Part shown: piece after piece, positions 13,362-21,709 of the stretch
How positions within the stretch are numbered: the stretch's first letter is position 1
Layout: every line of letters starts with the position of its first letter
Assembly (NCBI GenBank): GCA_947165135.1
Contig: CAMUZE010000013.1
Coordinates: 1 to 40,024 of the forward strand
Length of the DNA stretch: 40,024 bases
Direction: 5' to 3'
DNA from: an uncultured Clostridia bacterium
GTDB taxonomy: Bacteria; Bacillota_I; Bacilli_A; RF39; UBA660
Translations under genes and position numbers: made by a program
Notes under the pieces: model-generated
What the model saw: the letters and a program-made list of their open reading frames with translations, nothing else
Told to the model about the DNA's origin: nothing
Database searches by the model: none

Positions 13362-16322
13362 CTAATCTTTACAACCATTCGCAACAAATTTACTAATTTG
13401 ATCGTAATGTTTTGTTACTCTTTGAGGACATTTAACTTCTTTATTTCCAGGCCTTTCATATAGAAGACAGAAATCAGTAGCCATTGTTTGAGCAGAATTA
13501 TCTTCGTTCATTAAACTATCATATGCTTGCTTTGCTCTATTGCCACCATGAAGCATTTTATAAAATACAAAATTTAATTGAGCTTCTATACTTCTATAAT
13601 CTAATCCTTTAGAATTTGCAAATTGTTTAAGTTCCTCTTTTTGTTCAGCGCCTTTCCATTGAAACAACCCGTAACTATGGTCACCATCAGATTCTATATA
13701 ATCTTCTTCTGGATTAAAACCACTCTCCGCTTGTATATTAATCATTAATCCAACAGTTGCTTTTGCGGAAATTCCACTATTTAAAAGTGATAAACATACA
13801 GTTGCTTTATTACTAGTGCCACTAGTTAGTGCAATTTCACCATTTGCAGCAGGCCTTGGATTTTCAGGATTAACGTAATTAAGCGGATTTACCACACTTG
13901 AGTTTGTTGATGAAGTTCTTACTTCAAAATGAAGATGTGGTCCCGTAGAGTTTCCTGTATTACCAACTTTTGCTATAACTTGTCCTTGTTTTACTTCATC
14001 ATTAACACTCACTTTAATTGAATCTTTATGTAAATGTGCATAAAATGTATATTTTCCATCGGAATGTTGCAATTTAATATAATTACCATATCCTGATCCA
14101 CATGATTTATTTCCAGGAGTACAACCATTCTTTATTTCAACAACTTTACCACTTTTTGCTGCAATTACATTAGTTACTCCTTCTTTACCAGCAATATCTA
14201 TTCCTTTATGCATTTTATAGACTCTATCCACCGGGTGATTTCTCATACCAAAGTAACTTGTTATTTTTGTATATGCAGGATCACCAATTGCCATTGTAAC
14301 GCCATCACTTTCAGAAGTTTCGTCACTTCCTATAGGCCAATAATAATTCTGTGATGCTGGAAGCTCTATAGTAATATCTGTTAATTCATCACTTTCATCA
14401 TTTTCATAAAATAATACTTCATTAATATCTGCTTTTCTGCTAATAATTGCTTGTATATTTTGATCTATTTCTTTTGGGGTAAGAGTACTATTATATCGAT
14501 TTTTTCCCTCATCAATACTCTTCTTATAAATAGGAAATTTATTATAAATAAAACCTGCTCTATAATCAAAATCTATAGTTGCACTAGTATTATATGGTAC
14601 TACAAGGAATGTTTTTCGATAAGTCACCTCAGCACTTTTAAAAGTTTCCGGTTCAGGAGACATCACATTTTGACATGACTGTAAATATAAACTTACATCT
14701 TTTTGACTTGTCATATTTCTATCTGTGAAAAACTTTTCGCCTCTGCACTCTTCGGCACTTTGTTTCCAAGCATTATTAAGTGCATTATCATATGCATACC
14801 CACTTCCTGTTAATAATAGTAGTGTATCTGGAAGATATTCAAATGCAATGTCTGTAGCACCTTGTTTGATTCTATCTAAAAAATCATCAGCATCTTTATC
14901 AAGAAGAATATTACCATTAAGAGCAAGATATCCTGCCGCACTAAAATTGTTATCATCAATTCCTAAGTATGAATTAGCACCAACACCACCATATCTCATG
15001 TATATTTTCCATTTGTCTAAACTAAACTTATAATTGACTTTTGATTGTAATACACATGATGAGCCATCATATACATAATATGGATATATCTCTTCCAAAA
15101 TAGTATTTTTAATCATTTTATCAATGTCTTGTGCTTTTATTGTTCCTTCTTTTACAATATCTTTTAGAACATCATAATGGTTTACGCTATCAACGATAGA
15201 CAGATTTCTATCTTCGGAATTTGAATAAACATCTTGTCTTTGATTCTCATAACATGATAATATTGTACTAACTATTAATCCCTTATCTAATTTCAAATTA
15301 TATTTTTTATAAAGATCTTCACGAGCTTGTATAGTTCCTCTTACAAATCTCAATAATTGGCATTCATCATTAAATTTGCCATTTGTAAAACCTAATGAAA
15401 ATTTATCCCAAAATTTCAACCAAGTACTATCAATTTTACACTTATCATCACTCTTTAAAACCTTTATCAAATCATCGTGTCCCAATCCAACGCATCCCGA
15501 TTCATCTGGACTACATAAACACTCTGACTCTTTATAATTATCCAAATCACATGATTCTTTTACATACCTATATTTATAGTCAGTCATTAGGCCATTATTG
15601 TCATAATCTCTTATATTAAAATCCTCATCCGTGGTCATTTCTGATATTCCAAAGAAAGATGTAATAGCACTTACAAAACTTTCATAAAGAATAATAGGAA
15701 GTATTATTATTAAGTATATTGCATACAATATCGCGAAAAAAATCAAAACATATTTAAGAACAACTGCTATAAGACCTTTTTTTATCGCTGCCTCTTCTGC
15801 GACTTTTTTGCCTGCTTCCTTTGCAGCTTCTTTTGATGCTTCTTTTGCAGCTTCTTTTCCAGCTTCTTTTGCGCCTTCCTTAACGCCTTCTTTTCCAGCC
15901 TCTTTTGCGCCTTCTTTTCCAGCCTCTTTTGCGCCTTCCTTGGCACCATCTTTTGCTACATCTCCTGATGAATTGTCTTTTTTCTTTTTATCTTTTTTGT
16001 TACCGAGACCACTTCTATCATTTATATCTTCATCTTTTTTATCTAAATTCTTTTTATCTTTTTTCTTTTTATGTCCATTTCTCTCATCAATGTCTTCTTC
16101 TTTTTTTCTTTTTCCTCTATTCAAATGATTTTGAGCATTATTTCTAATTTCTCTTAATCTATCAATTACACTTTGATCTTGATTCCACTGATTTGGACCA
16201 TAAGAAAGACTATCATCGTATCCTTCATCGATGACTTCTTCTTCATTTTCTAATTCATCTATAATATCTGCTATATTACTAGATTCATCATTTTCATTAT
16301 TAAAATCTTTCTCATCATCCAT
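13362..16322 (-). CDS. T4SS-associated bifunctional peptidoglycan hydrolase (M23 plus lysozyme-like)
   Basis: 986 aa. Residues 1-120 are acidic then Lys-rich. Residues about 124-179 are fourteen KEAG-type tetrapeptide repeats. A membrane helix pair occurs at about 185-220, then a Cys-containing extracellular region to about 680. An M23 endopeptidase domain follows with HKGID (near 705) and GPHLHFEVR (near 797), the zinc-binding pattern of lysostaphin-type enzymes. The C-terminal 840-986 is lysozyme-like (IQAESGFNP with the likely catalytic Glu near 864, then YGLFQW), close to phage tail lysozymes and VirB1 proteins. It presumably opens the wall for the secretion channel. It follows virB4 after a GC-rich hairpin. 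Confidence 0.92.
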   Translation of the reverse strand: MDDEKDFNNENDESSNIADIIDELENEEEVIDEGYDDSLSYGPNQWNQDQSVIDRLREIRNNAQNHLNRGKRKKEEDIDERNGHKKKKDKKNLDKKDEDINDRSGLGNKKDKKKKDNSSGDVAKDGAKEGAKEAGKEGAKEAGKEGVKEGAKEAGKEAAKEASKEAAKEAGKKVAEEAAIKKGLIAVVLKYVLIFFAILYAIYLIIILPIILYESFVSAITSFFGISEMTTDEDFNIRDYDNNGLMTDYKYRYVKESCDLDNYKESECLCSPDESGCVGLGHDDLIKVLKSDDKCKIDSTWLKFWDKFSLGFTNGKFNDECQLLRFVRGTIQAREDLYKKYNLKLDKGLIVSTILSCYENQRQDVYSNSEDRNLSIVDSVNHYDVLKDIVKEGTIKAQDIDKMIKNTILEEIYPYYVYDGSSCVLQSKVNYKFSLDKWKIYMRYGGVGANSYLGIDDNNFSAAGYLALNGNILLDKDADDFLDRIKQGATDIAFEYLPDTLLLLTGSGYAYDNALNNAWKQSAEECRGEKFFTDRNMTSQKDVSLYLQSCQNVMSPEPETFKSAEVTYRKTFLVVPYNTSATIDFDYRAGFIYNKFPIYKKSIDEGKNRYNSTLTPKEIDQNIQAIISRKADINEVLFYENDESDELTDITIELPASQNYYWPIGSDETSESDGVTMAIGDPAYTKITSYFGMRNHPVDRVYKMHKGIDIAGKEGVTNVIAAKSGKVVEIKNGCTPGNKSCGSGYGNYIKLQHSDGKYTFYAHLHKDSIKVSVNDEVKQGQVIAKVGNTGNSTGPHLHFEVRTSSTNSSVVNPLNYVNPENPRPAANGEIALTSGTSNKATVCLSLLNSGISAKATVGLMINIQAESGFNPEEDYIESDGDHSYGLFQWKGAEQKEELKQFANSKGLDYRSIEAQLNFVFYKMLHGGNRAKQAYDSLMNEDNSAQTMATDFCLLYERPGNKEVKCPQRVTKHYDQISKFVANGCKD
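15786..15953 (-). repeat. 12-bp coding repeat (fourteen K-E-x-x tetrapeptides)
   Basis: Exactly 168 bp encode KDGA KEGA KEAG KEGA KEAG and so on to EEAA. The region immediately precedes the hydrophobic segment of the hydrolase, so it would form a charged helix just inside the membrane. Copies differ by single bases. Confidence 0.9.
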
Positions 16323-16335
16323 ATCATTACATCCT

Positions 16336-16369
16336 TAATAAAATAGGAGGGGACTCTTATAGCCCTCCT
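16336..16369 (-). terminator. Hairpin between virB4 and the hydrolase gene (attenuator-like)
   Basis: On the minus strand AGGAGGG and CCCTCCT pair across a loop that contains the virB4 TAA, followed by TATTTTATT. The tail is interrupted, so partial termination or RNA protection inside the operon is more likely than a full stop. Confidence 0.6.
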
Positions 16370-18147
16370 CCAGAACCAAACGAATCTAATTCTTGCTGTG
16401 TTGCTATAACGTTAATATGCATTCTTCTTTGTCCACAAACAAACAATGCTTGACCTTGATTATAACGTTTTATATTCTCTTTTTCTCTTTCATTTAAGTC
16501 TACTAACATAGATAAATCTTCAACAGCTTGTTTTCTTAATCCCATTATTAAGTAATATGAGGCATTATCAAATATTGCTTTTCCATGTACTACTACGTTA
16601 GGAGCAGCAAAATCTGTTGGCTGTTGAGTAATAATTATTGTTCCTGTATTATACTTACGACTACGTCTTTGAATTCTTGCTAAAAATTCTGCGCCCAGTG
16701 TATTTTGATCAGCAAGAAGCATATGTGCTTCATCTACTAATAATATTGTATTTATTTCTCTATCTAGTGTAAGACCCCATGCATACTTTAAAATGTTAAA
16801 AAATAATGCATTTCTTATATTATTATCTGCATTCATAAGTTCACGAATATTGAATACTATGAAATCCGCTTTACTATCAATTGAGGTTTGACCCGTAAAA
16901 TAGTATCTTAATTCATTAACTAATGGTCTAATTTTAATTTCCAATCTTTCCATTATTTCTCTTTCACGTGTACGTTCCGTCATTGAAAGAAGTCTTCCTT
17001 TAATAGTATCGTAGACATTGTCAAATGTTGGAAAATCATTAGATGTTATTTTTGAAAAATCAGTTGTATAATCTATTTTAAACCTTCTGTATGTTTCTTG
17101 TACAACTTCACTAAATAATGTTAATACATCTTCTTCAATGCTTGGACTATAATACTTCATAAATGCTTTCAATGATTGAAGAGTTGTAGTAAGAATTGAA
17201 TAACCTAATCCTTCTTTTATTTCCTCATCATCAGTATCAACAATTACTTCAAGTGGGTTAATCATACCAAACTGACCACCACGTCCTAGATCTATGAAAT
17301 CTCCTCCATACAATCTAGCCATATCTTCAAACTCACCTTCTGGGTCAATCGCAACAATTTTATGGCCGTTTCTAATATTACTTCTAAGTAATATTTTAGC
17401 TGCAGTTGATTTACCAGAACCAGATGTACCTAATATAATCATATTAGCATTATTTCTATTATTTTCTTTTCTTATTTGATATAAGAATTGATTAAATAAT
17501 ATTACTCCACCAGAATAATCTACACCAAGTAAGCAAGATAATCCTGGATCTTTAATACTATCAAATACAAATGGATACATTGCTGCTATTGTGACAGATG
17601 GGATTGGTGTTCCAATTCTTTCTTCTATATCATTAGGTTCAAAAATTGGAAGCATACTCTTTAGGATTTTTTCTTGTTCAAATCTTAAAACAATTCCTTT
17701 CATACCCATTGCATCTAGATAACTCTTTACTTGTATTTTCTTTTGTTCTAATTCTTCAGCAGAATCGGCAATTACCATTAAATGCATCTGAAAATCAAAT
17801 ATTCTTGCTTGAGTAGCAACCAACATTTGAATAAATCCTTCAATACTTTCATAGTCTTGTCTGATTTGTTCTTGCATTGTATTATCTTTTTCATTTGCAT
17901 ACCTTGCTTTCATATCAGCAATTTCTTTATTAAGCATTTTTGACAAAATATCAAATGCAATTGGAATATGTTTAATACATATTTTAACCCCAGAAAGTTG
18001 AGATATATTAGCAAGATATCCTTCAGAAATTGCTTTAGGATAACTAATAATTGTTAATATAGCACAATGTTTATTGCTAATGATAAATTCAGTTGGTTTA
18101 AATTCTAGTCCCTTAGGAGCTATTTGACTTTTAAAACTTACACTCAT
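16357..18147 (-). CDS. virB4: VirB4/TrsE-type T4SS ATPase
   Basis: 596-aa cytoplasmic motor of the secretion channel. The N-terminal domain (1-220) begins with IAPKGLEF and ISYPKAISEGYL, typical of the family. Walker A is GTSGSGKSTAAK near residue 241, followed by VAIDPEGEFEDMA. Walker B is LLVDEAHMLL near 471, then RIQRRSRKYNTGTIIITQQ and the C-terminal GQALFVCGQRR. Its ATG overlaps the TGA of the upstream gene (ATGA), so translation is coupled. Length is normal for Gram-positive VirB4, so it is not a fragment. Confidence 0.95.
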   Translation of the reverse strand: MSVSFKSQIAPKGLEFKPTEFIISNKHCAILTIISYPKAISEGYLANISQLSGVKICIKHIPIAFDILSKMLNKEIADMKARYANEKDNTMQEQIRQDYESIEGFIQMLVATQARIFDFQMHLMVIADSAEELEQKKIQVKSYLDAMGMKGIVLRFEQEKILKSMLPIFEPNDIEERIGTPIPSVTIAAMYPFVFDSIKDPGLSCLLGVDYSGGVILFNQFLYQIRKENNRNNANMIILGTSGSGKSTAAKILLRSNIRNGHKIVAIDPEGEFEDMARLYGGDFIDLGRGGQFGMINPLEVIVDTDDEEIKEGLGYSILTTTLQSLKAFMKYYSPSIEEDVLTLFSEVVQETYRRFKIDYTTDFSKITSNDFPTFDNVYDTIKGRLLSMTERTREREIMERLEIKIRPLVNELRYYFTGQTSIDSKADFIVFNIRELMNADNNIRNALFFNILKYAWGLTLDREINTILLVDEAHMLLADQNTLGAEFLARIQRRSRKYNTGTIIITQQPTDFAAPNVVVHGKAIFDNASYYLIMGLRKQAVEDLSMLVDLNEREKENIKRYNQGQALFVCGQRRMHINVIATQQELDSFGSGGGL

Positions 18148-18719
18148 GATGTCATCACCGTCCCAAAAGTAGTGGTATCTCCACCATTCATAAATCCGTC
18201 TAATAATGTTCTTAAATCATCATTACTAACTTGAGCTGATTGTAAACCAGCACCAGCAAGACTTGAAATTAAATTTTGTATTTTCTTTTGAATTAGTTCT
18301 GGCCTAATATCTTTAAATAGTATAAAGTATTCAGTATCAGTTACACCAACACTTTTACCCATAAACAAATTCGCTTTATCAATATCTTCTCTTACTAATT
18401 TACGTATTGCAGGAAATTGCACTTGATTATAAAGTAATTTTAGTTGTGCTAAATAAACATTTATGTCAACTGGTCTATCAGAAACAATTAACCAAAATGG
18501 ATAGTCAATACTATTGTAAAAGTTTCTTAATTGAAATATAGCATTACTTTGAGACTCATAATCCAAAATGAATATATTTCTTGGTCTTACTTTTACACCA
18601 GTAACACGCGAACCATTATCTAAAATTATTTCACCATTTTGAATTCCTCTTATTGGAAGCCAATCTTCTGCATATTTTTTTGCTGCATTACTAATTTGAC
18701 CTGGTTTCGTTCCCCACAC
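18144..18719 (-). CDS. TrsD/TraC-like T4SS protein
   Basis: 191 aa without membrane helices. Residues 15-110 (DWLPIRGIQNGEIILDNGSR, then VKVRPRNIFILDYESQSN and FWLIVSDRPVDINVYL) resemble the N-terminal domain seen in TraC/VirB4-related proteins. In staphylococcal pSK41/pGO1-type systems a separate gene, trsD, stands between the PrgI-like gene and trsE, and I place this gene there by position and pattern. Start codon GTG; the gene overlaps the PrgI-like gene by 29 bp and virB4 by 4 bp. It ends with one of only two TGA stops in the window. Confidence 0.75.
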   Translation of the reverse strand: MWGTKPGQISNAAKKYAEDWLPIRGIQNGEIILDNGSRVTGVKVRPRNIFILDYESQSNAIFQLRNFYNSIDYPFWLIVSDRPVDINVYLAQLKLLYNQVQFPAIRKLVREDIDKANLFMGKSVGVTDTEYFILFKDIRPELIQKKIQNLISSLAGAGLQSAQVSNDDLRTLLDGFMNGGDTTTFGTVMTS

Positions 18720-19011
18720 TTCTCACACACCAACCTTTCCAATCATACCTTCTTTTATTAGTTAAATATATATACATTTCTTTTATAAACACCCTAACAT
18801 TATGATAGTAGGCTACAGGGAAAACAAGAAATAAACTAGTCATTATAGGAAATAGTTTTAATATTATTAATACTACGCCCTCACCTTCTATAAGAAATAA
18901 TGTTAATGTTGTAAGTAATCCTCCAACCAAAAGAATTACTAAATCTATTCCTTTAAATAAATTAAAATATAGTTGACCTTTTTTGCTATTAGCGGGAATT
19001 AAATAATCCAT
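18691..19011 (-). CDS. PrgI-family (VirB3-like) T4SS membrane protein
   Basis: 106 aa. Opens MDYLIPANSKKGQLYFNLF, then two adjacent membrane helices (about 23-43 and 47-69), then FIKEMYIYLTNKRRYDW, the usual layout of PrgI-family proteins, which hold the VirB3 place in Gram-positive T4SS. The SD GGAGG is inside the last codons of the upstream gene, only 2 bp away, and its own end overlaps the following gene by 29 bp, so the block is translationally coupled. Confidence 0.85.
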   Translation of the reverse strand: MDYLIPANSKKGQLYFNLFKGIDLVILLVGGLLTTLTLFLIEGEGVVLIILKLFPIMTSLFLVFPVAYYHNVRVFIKEMYIYLTNKRRYDWKGWCVRSVGNETRSN

Positions 19012-19013
19012 GA

Positions 19014-21047
19014 TTAATTACCTCCCTTTGAACTTTGAATACCATTACTTCTGCCACGACGAATCTTTTGAGATAAATGAACTTCTGCTTTTCTAATAGC
19101 AAGACCACTTGACCTTCCAGTTAAATCTGCAATAGATACTCCTGTTGAAGAAGCAACTTTTTTGGCCAAACGAAGATATTCGGCATTTCCACCTAATAAA
19201 GCCGCAGTTCCACTTCCAAATCCAGAATCAATTTCGTTTTCAAAACTATTTTTAGCTGCAGTTAAATTTTGCCAATCATTGAATGCTGCATCTATATCAG
19301 CTTTTGCAGCACCTGAATTTTGCAAATGCTCGAACCTTTGATGAGCAGCTTCTATATCCTGAGCAAGTTTTCTACCATCGCCACTAATTCTCCATGCATC
19401 GATTGCAGCTGTTCCTGAACCTTTAGAATAATCAACTGCGGCATTATAAGTAATTGGTGTCCCATTAACCATAATTGTTTTGCTAGTGATTGATCCTTTT
19501 GACGCATTTTTAAACAACTCATCTCTAACAGCTTTTAAGTCCTCAATATTTTGTTTTTCACGAGAAGAACCAGAAGTACCATATTCATCCTTCAAACCAA
19601 GTAAGAATCCACCAATACCTGGTGCACCTGCACGCCATCCTTCAGAAATTGCTTCTCTTCCGGTTTTAAAGAAACTAGAAATATTTTCACCTTTGTTCTT
19701 AGCACCAGCAACTCCACCACTAAATCCTCCAGTAAGCATACCACTGACTCCACCTCTCGCAGCATTAAATAAACTCTTGAAAGCTCCGAGTCCAGCCTCT
19801 CTAGAATTTCTAAATCTGGTTGTAAACCCAGCAAGTCCTCCTACTCCTGCTCCTATTGCAACACCACCAGCAGAAGATAAAAATTGACCTAGACCAACCT
19901 TATTATTTTCAGCAAGTTTACTTCCAAAAATTCCATCAATCAATGTTGGTAATTCTTTTCCAAGTTTTAATGCTGAAACAATTATCAATCCATATAAACA
20001 TACTTTTGTAAAGCCATCGGCTTCGGGAGCACCAGCAAATAATTGATCTAAATTATTATATGCTACAGATATAAATGCAAACGCAAAATACATTGCTCCA
20101 ATCCTAATAAATGCATCAGTATAAGTTTTAGTTAAAGTACTTAAATATTTTGACCAAACATTATTTGATTTGCTTGCTCCATCTTTCATAATTGTTATTA
20201 TTGCTATTGGGGCAATTACTTGTAGTACCATAAGTTTGAACGCACGAATTCCAAGTTCTATAGATGCTTTAATAATCATATAAACAATATATGCTCCTAA
20301 AGCGGTACTAAGAATTGGAAAATAGTATATACTTCTTCCAATTTCTCCCACTATGGTTATCAAGGTCCCAATTAAATTAAAATCATCTGCATAAAGTGCA
20401 TCACCATACACTTCACCAACCATTGACTTATCCCATCCTTCTTCTCTATTATATAATCCATCATCTTCAAATCCATGTAGAAATGAGCTCAAAGTAGTTA
20501 TAGCTAGTTTTCTTCCATAATCAACTTTAGTTCCATCATCCAAAGTGCTTTCTCCACCAACAATTAATCTCATTATTAATCCTTCATCGCCACCATTGTT
20601 CTCAACACCAAATAAGTCATTTAAATATGTATATTTATAAGTTGAAGGAGTTCCTACTAAAACAAAGGTAAATTCATTCATAACACCAAAAATAAATCCA
20701 TATGAAATCAACAGCACTGCTGAAATAGCTATATTTTTTATTATTGCTACACCACCAGCTTTAGTTTTATCATTTGCTTTATCTGGATTTATTAAATATT
20801 GTATTAAAGAATAACCCAAAATAAATAAAATTAATACAGCAATAATTGCATTAATTCTATCAACCAGTGCCGTCATCCATGAACTAAGTGCGTTAAAATT
20901 CAATTGAGCCATCAATTGAAATAATCTATATGAAAGGGCTACACATGTATAAACAACGCCATCAAAAAACAATAACAAACAATTTATTGGTAACCATAAC
21001 CAAGTCAAAATACCGGTTGTTTCTAATATTAATAACATTCGTGACAT
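19014..21047 (-). CDS. VirB6/TrbL/TrsL-like polytopic T4SS channel protein
   Basis: 677 aa, first gene of the operon. About six or seven membrane helices lie in residues 1-370 (for example 68-88 IIAVLILFILGYSLI, 235-258 and 275-295), with an extracellular stretch near 130-225. After 375 comes a Gly/Ala/Ser-rich soluble tail of 300 residues (GVAIGAGVGGLAGF, GGFSGGVAGA, then helices). This many-helix N-terminus with a long soluble C-terminus is the VirB6/TrbL/TrsL pattern: the inner channel of the secretion system. ATG preceded by GGAAGTGA; promoter at 21081-21089. Confidence 0.85.
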   Translation of the reverse strand: MSRMLLILETTGILTWLWLPINCLLLFFDGVVYTCVALSYRLFQLMAQLNFNALSSWMTALVDRINAIIAVLILFILGYSLIQYLINPDKANDKTKAGGVAIIKNIAISAVLLISYGFIFGVMNEFTFVLVGTPSTYKYTYLNDLFGVENNGGDEGLIMRLIVGGESTLDDGTKVDYGRKLAITTLSSFLHGFEDDGLYNREEGWDKSMVGEVYGDALYADDFNLIGTLITIVGEIGRSIYYFPILSTALGAYIVYMIIKASIELGIRAFKLMVLQVIAPIAIITIMKDGASKSNNVWSKYLSTLTKTYTDAFIRIGAMYFAFAFISVAYNNLDQLFAGAPEADGFTKVCLYGLIIVSALKLGKELPTLIDGIFGSKLAENNKVGLGQFLSSAGGVAIGAGVGGLAGFTTRFRNSREAGLGAFKSLFNAARGGVSGMLTGGFSGGVAGAKNKGENISSFFKTGREAISEGWRAGAPGIGGFLLGLKDEYGTSGSSREKQNIEDLKAVRDELFKNASKGSITSKTIMVNGTPITYNAAVDYSKGSGTAAIDAWRISGDGRKLAQDIEAAHQRFEHLQNSGAAKADIDAAFNDWQNLTAAKNSFENEIDSGFGSGTAALLGGNAEYLRLAKKVASSTGVSIADLTGRSSGLAIRKAEVHLSQKIRRGRSNGIQSSKGGN

Positions 21048-21080
21048 AAACTCACTTCCTACTTACATTATCCTATTAAG

Positions 21081-21089
21081 AGTATAACA
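21081..21089 (-). promoter_or_regulatory. Extended -10 promoter of the T4SS-like operon
   Basis: TGTTATACT (TG-n-TATACT) about 34 bases before the VirB6-like ATG and downstream of the 21128-21151 terminator. No convincing -35, as is common with extended -10 sites. Confidence 0.5.
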
Positions 21090-21127
21090 TAATTATAAAT
21101 CAAATAAAAGTATTTTTTTATTTTATT

Positions 21128-21151
21128 AAAAAACCATTTTTTAATAAATGG
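21128..21151 (-). terminator. Terminator upstream of the T4SS-like operon
   Basis: CCATTT - ATTAAA - AAATGG stem followed by six T on the minus strand. It ends the DUF1292-like gene at 21153 and insulates the T4SS-like operon. Confidence 0.8.
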
Positions 21152-21152
21152 C

Positions 21153-21653
21153 TTAAACTAATTCTAATATTTTTTCCTTAAAATTTAATATTAATTTATA
21201 TACTATATTTTTAAATTCATCTTCATCTTTAACACATTCATATTTATCATCTATTTTCTTAACAATTGCAGTATCATTATCATAATATTCATTATTAATC
21301 ATAAATAGATACTTCATTCCTTTGTATTCAACAGCATCTATAACTAAATAAGCTGATTTATTAAAAATAATTAAATTGTTTATTTCCTCTTTGGAATTAA
21401 TTGTTTCTTCCTTATTAATCTCTTTTTCAATTGTATTAATTATATTGCTTAATATTTCTTTTTCATCTTTTTCTTCTTCTAAAATATTATATGGAAATAA
21501 ATAATTAATAATATTATAAAGTGTTAAAACGGCATTATTTTTTTTTAAATCTTCAGGCTCTACTTTTTTAATGCTTTGAGCTGTTAACTCAATATTTGGA
21601 TTACATTTTATATTTTCTAAATAACCATTTGATGAGGTATCTTTAAATTTCAT
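21153..21653 (-). CDS. Long DUF1292-like protein
   Basis: 166 aa. The C-terminal half (about 100-160: YLVIDAVEYKGMKYLFMINNE, then YECVKDEDEFKNIVYKL) has the beta-beta-beta-helix pattern of DUF1292 proteins. The N-terminal hundred residues are an extra helical, Glu/Asn-rich region with no match I recognise. GGTGAT stands four bases before ATG. Isolated between the yebC terminator and its own terminator. Function unknown. Confidence 0.6.
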   Translation of the reverse strand: MKFKDTSSNGYLENIKCNPNIELTAQSIKKVEPEDLKKNNAVLTLYNIINYLFPYNILEEEKDEKEILSNIINTIEKEINKEETINSKEEINNLIIFNKSAYLVIDAVEYKGMKYLFMINNEYYDNDTAIVKKIDDKYECVKDEDEFKNIVYKLILNFKEKILELV

Positions 21654-21678
21654 ATTATCACCGAAATTATTATAACAT

Positions 21679-21709
21679 AAATAAAAAGTAGAATCTATTA
21701 CAATTCTAC
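21679..21709 (-). terminator. Terminator of yebC
   Basis: GTAGAAT - eight-base loop containing the TAA - ATTCTAC, followed by TTTTTATTT on the minus strand. Confidence 0.85.

Noticed and set aside
15808-16128. Plus-strand Ala/Ser/Pro/Phe-rich frame
   Set aside because: Mirror of the KExx repeat and Lys-rich region of the hydrolase; no SD or promoter.
3048-18146. Genetic code 4 (TGA as Trp)
   Set aside because: Long genes (PFOR, RecG, VirD4) have no internal TGA and use TGG for Trp; the two terminal TGAs are followed by TAA but read normally as stops.
18144-18719. VirB4 split by a frameshift into two genes
   Set aside because: The 596-aa VirB4 has its own typical N-terminal domain, so the 191-aa gene is an additional protein, as in trsC-trsD-trsE clusters.
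19480-19887. Plus-strand Pro/Ser-rich frame antisense to the VirB6-like tail
   Set aside because: Shadow of the Gly/Ala/Ser-rich coding tail; no start signals.
10006-21047. Integrative conjugative element
   Set aside because: No relaxase, integrase, att repeats, tRNA-adjacent insertion or cargo; flanked by housekeeping genes.
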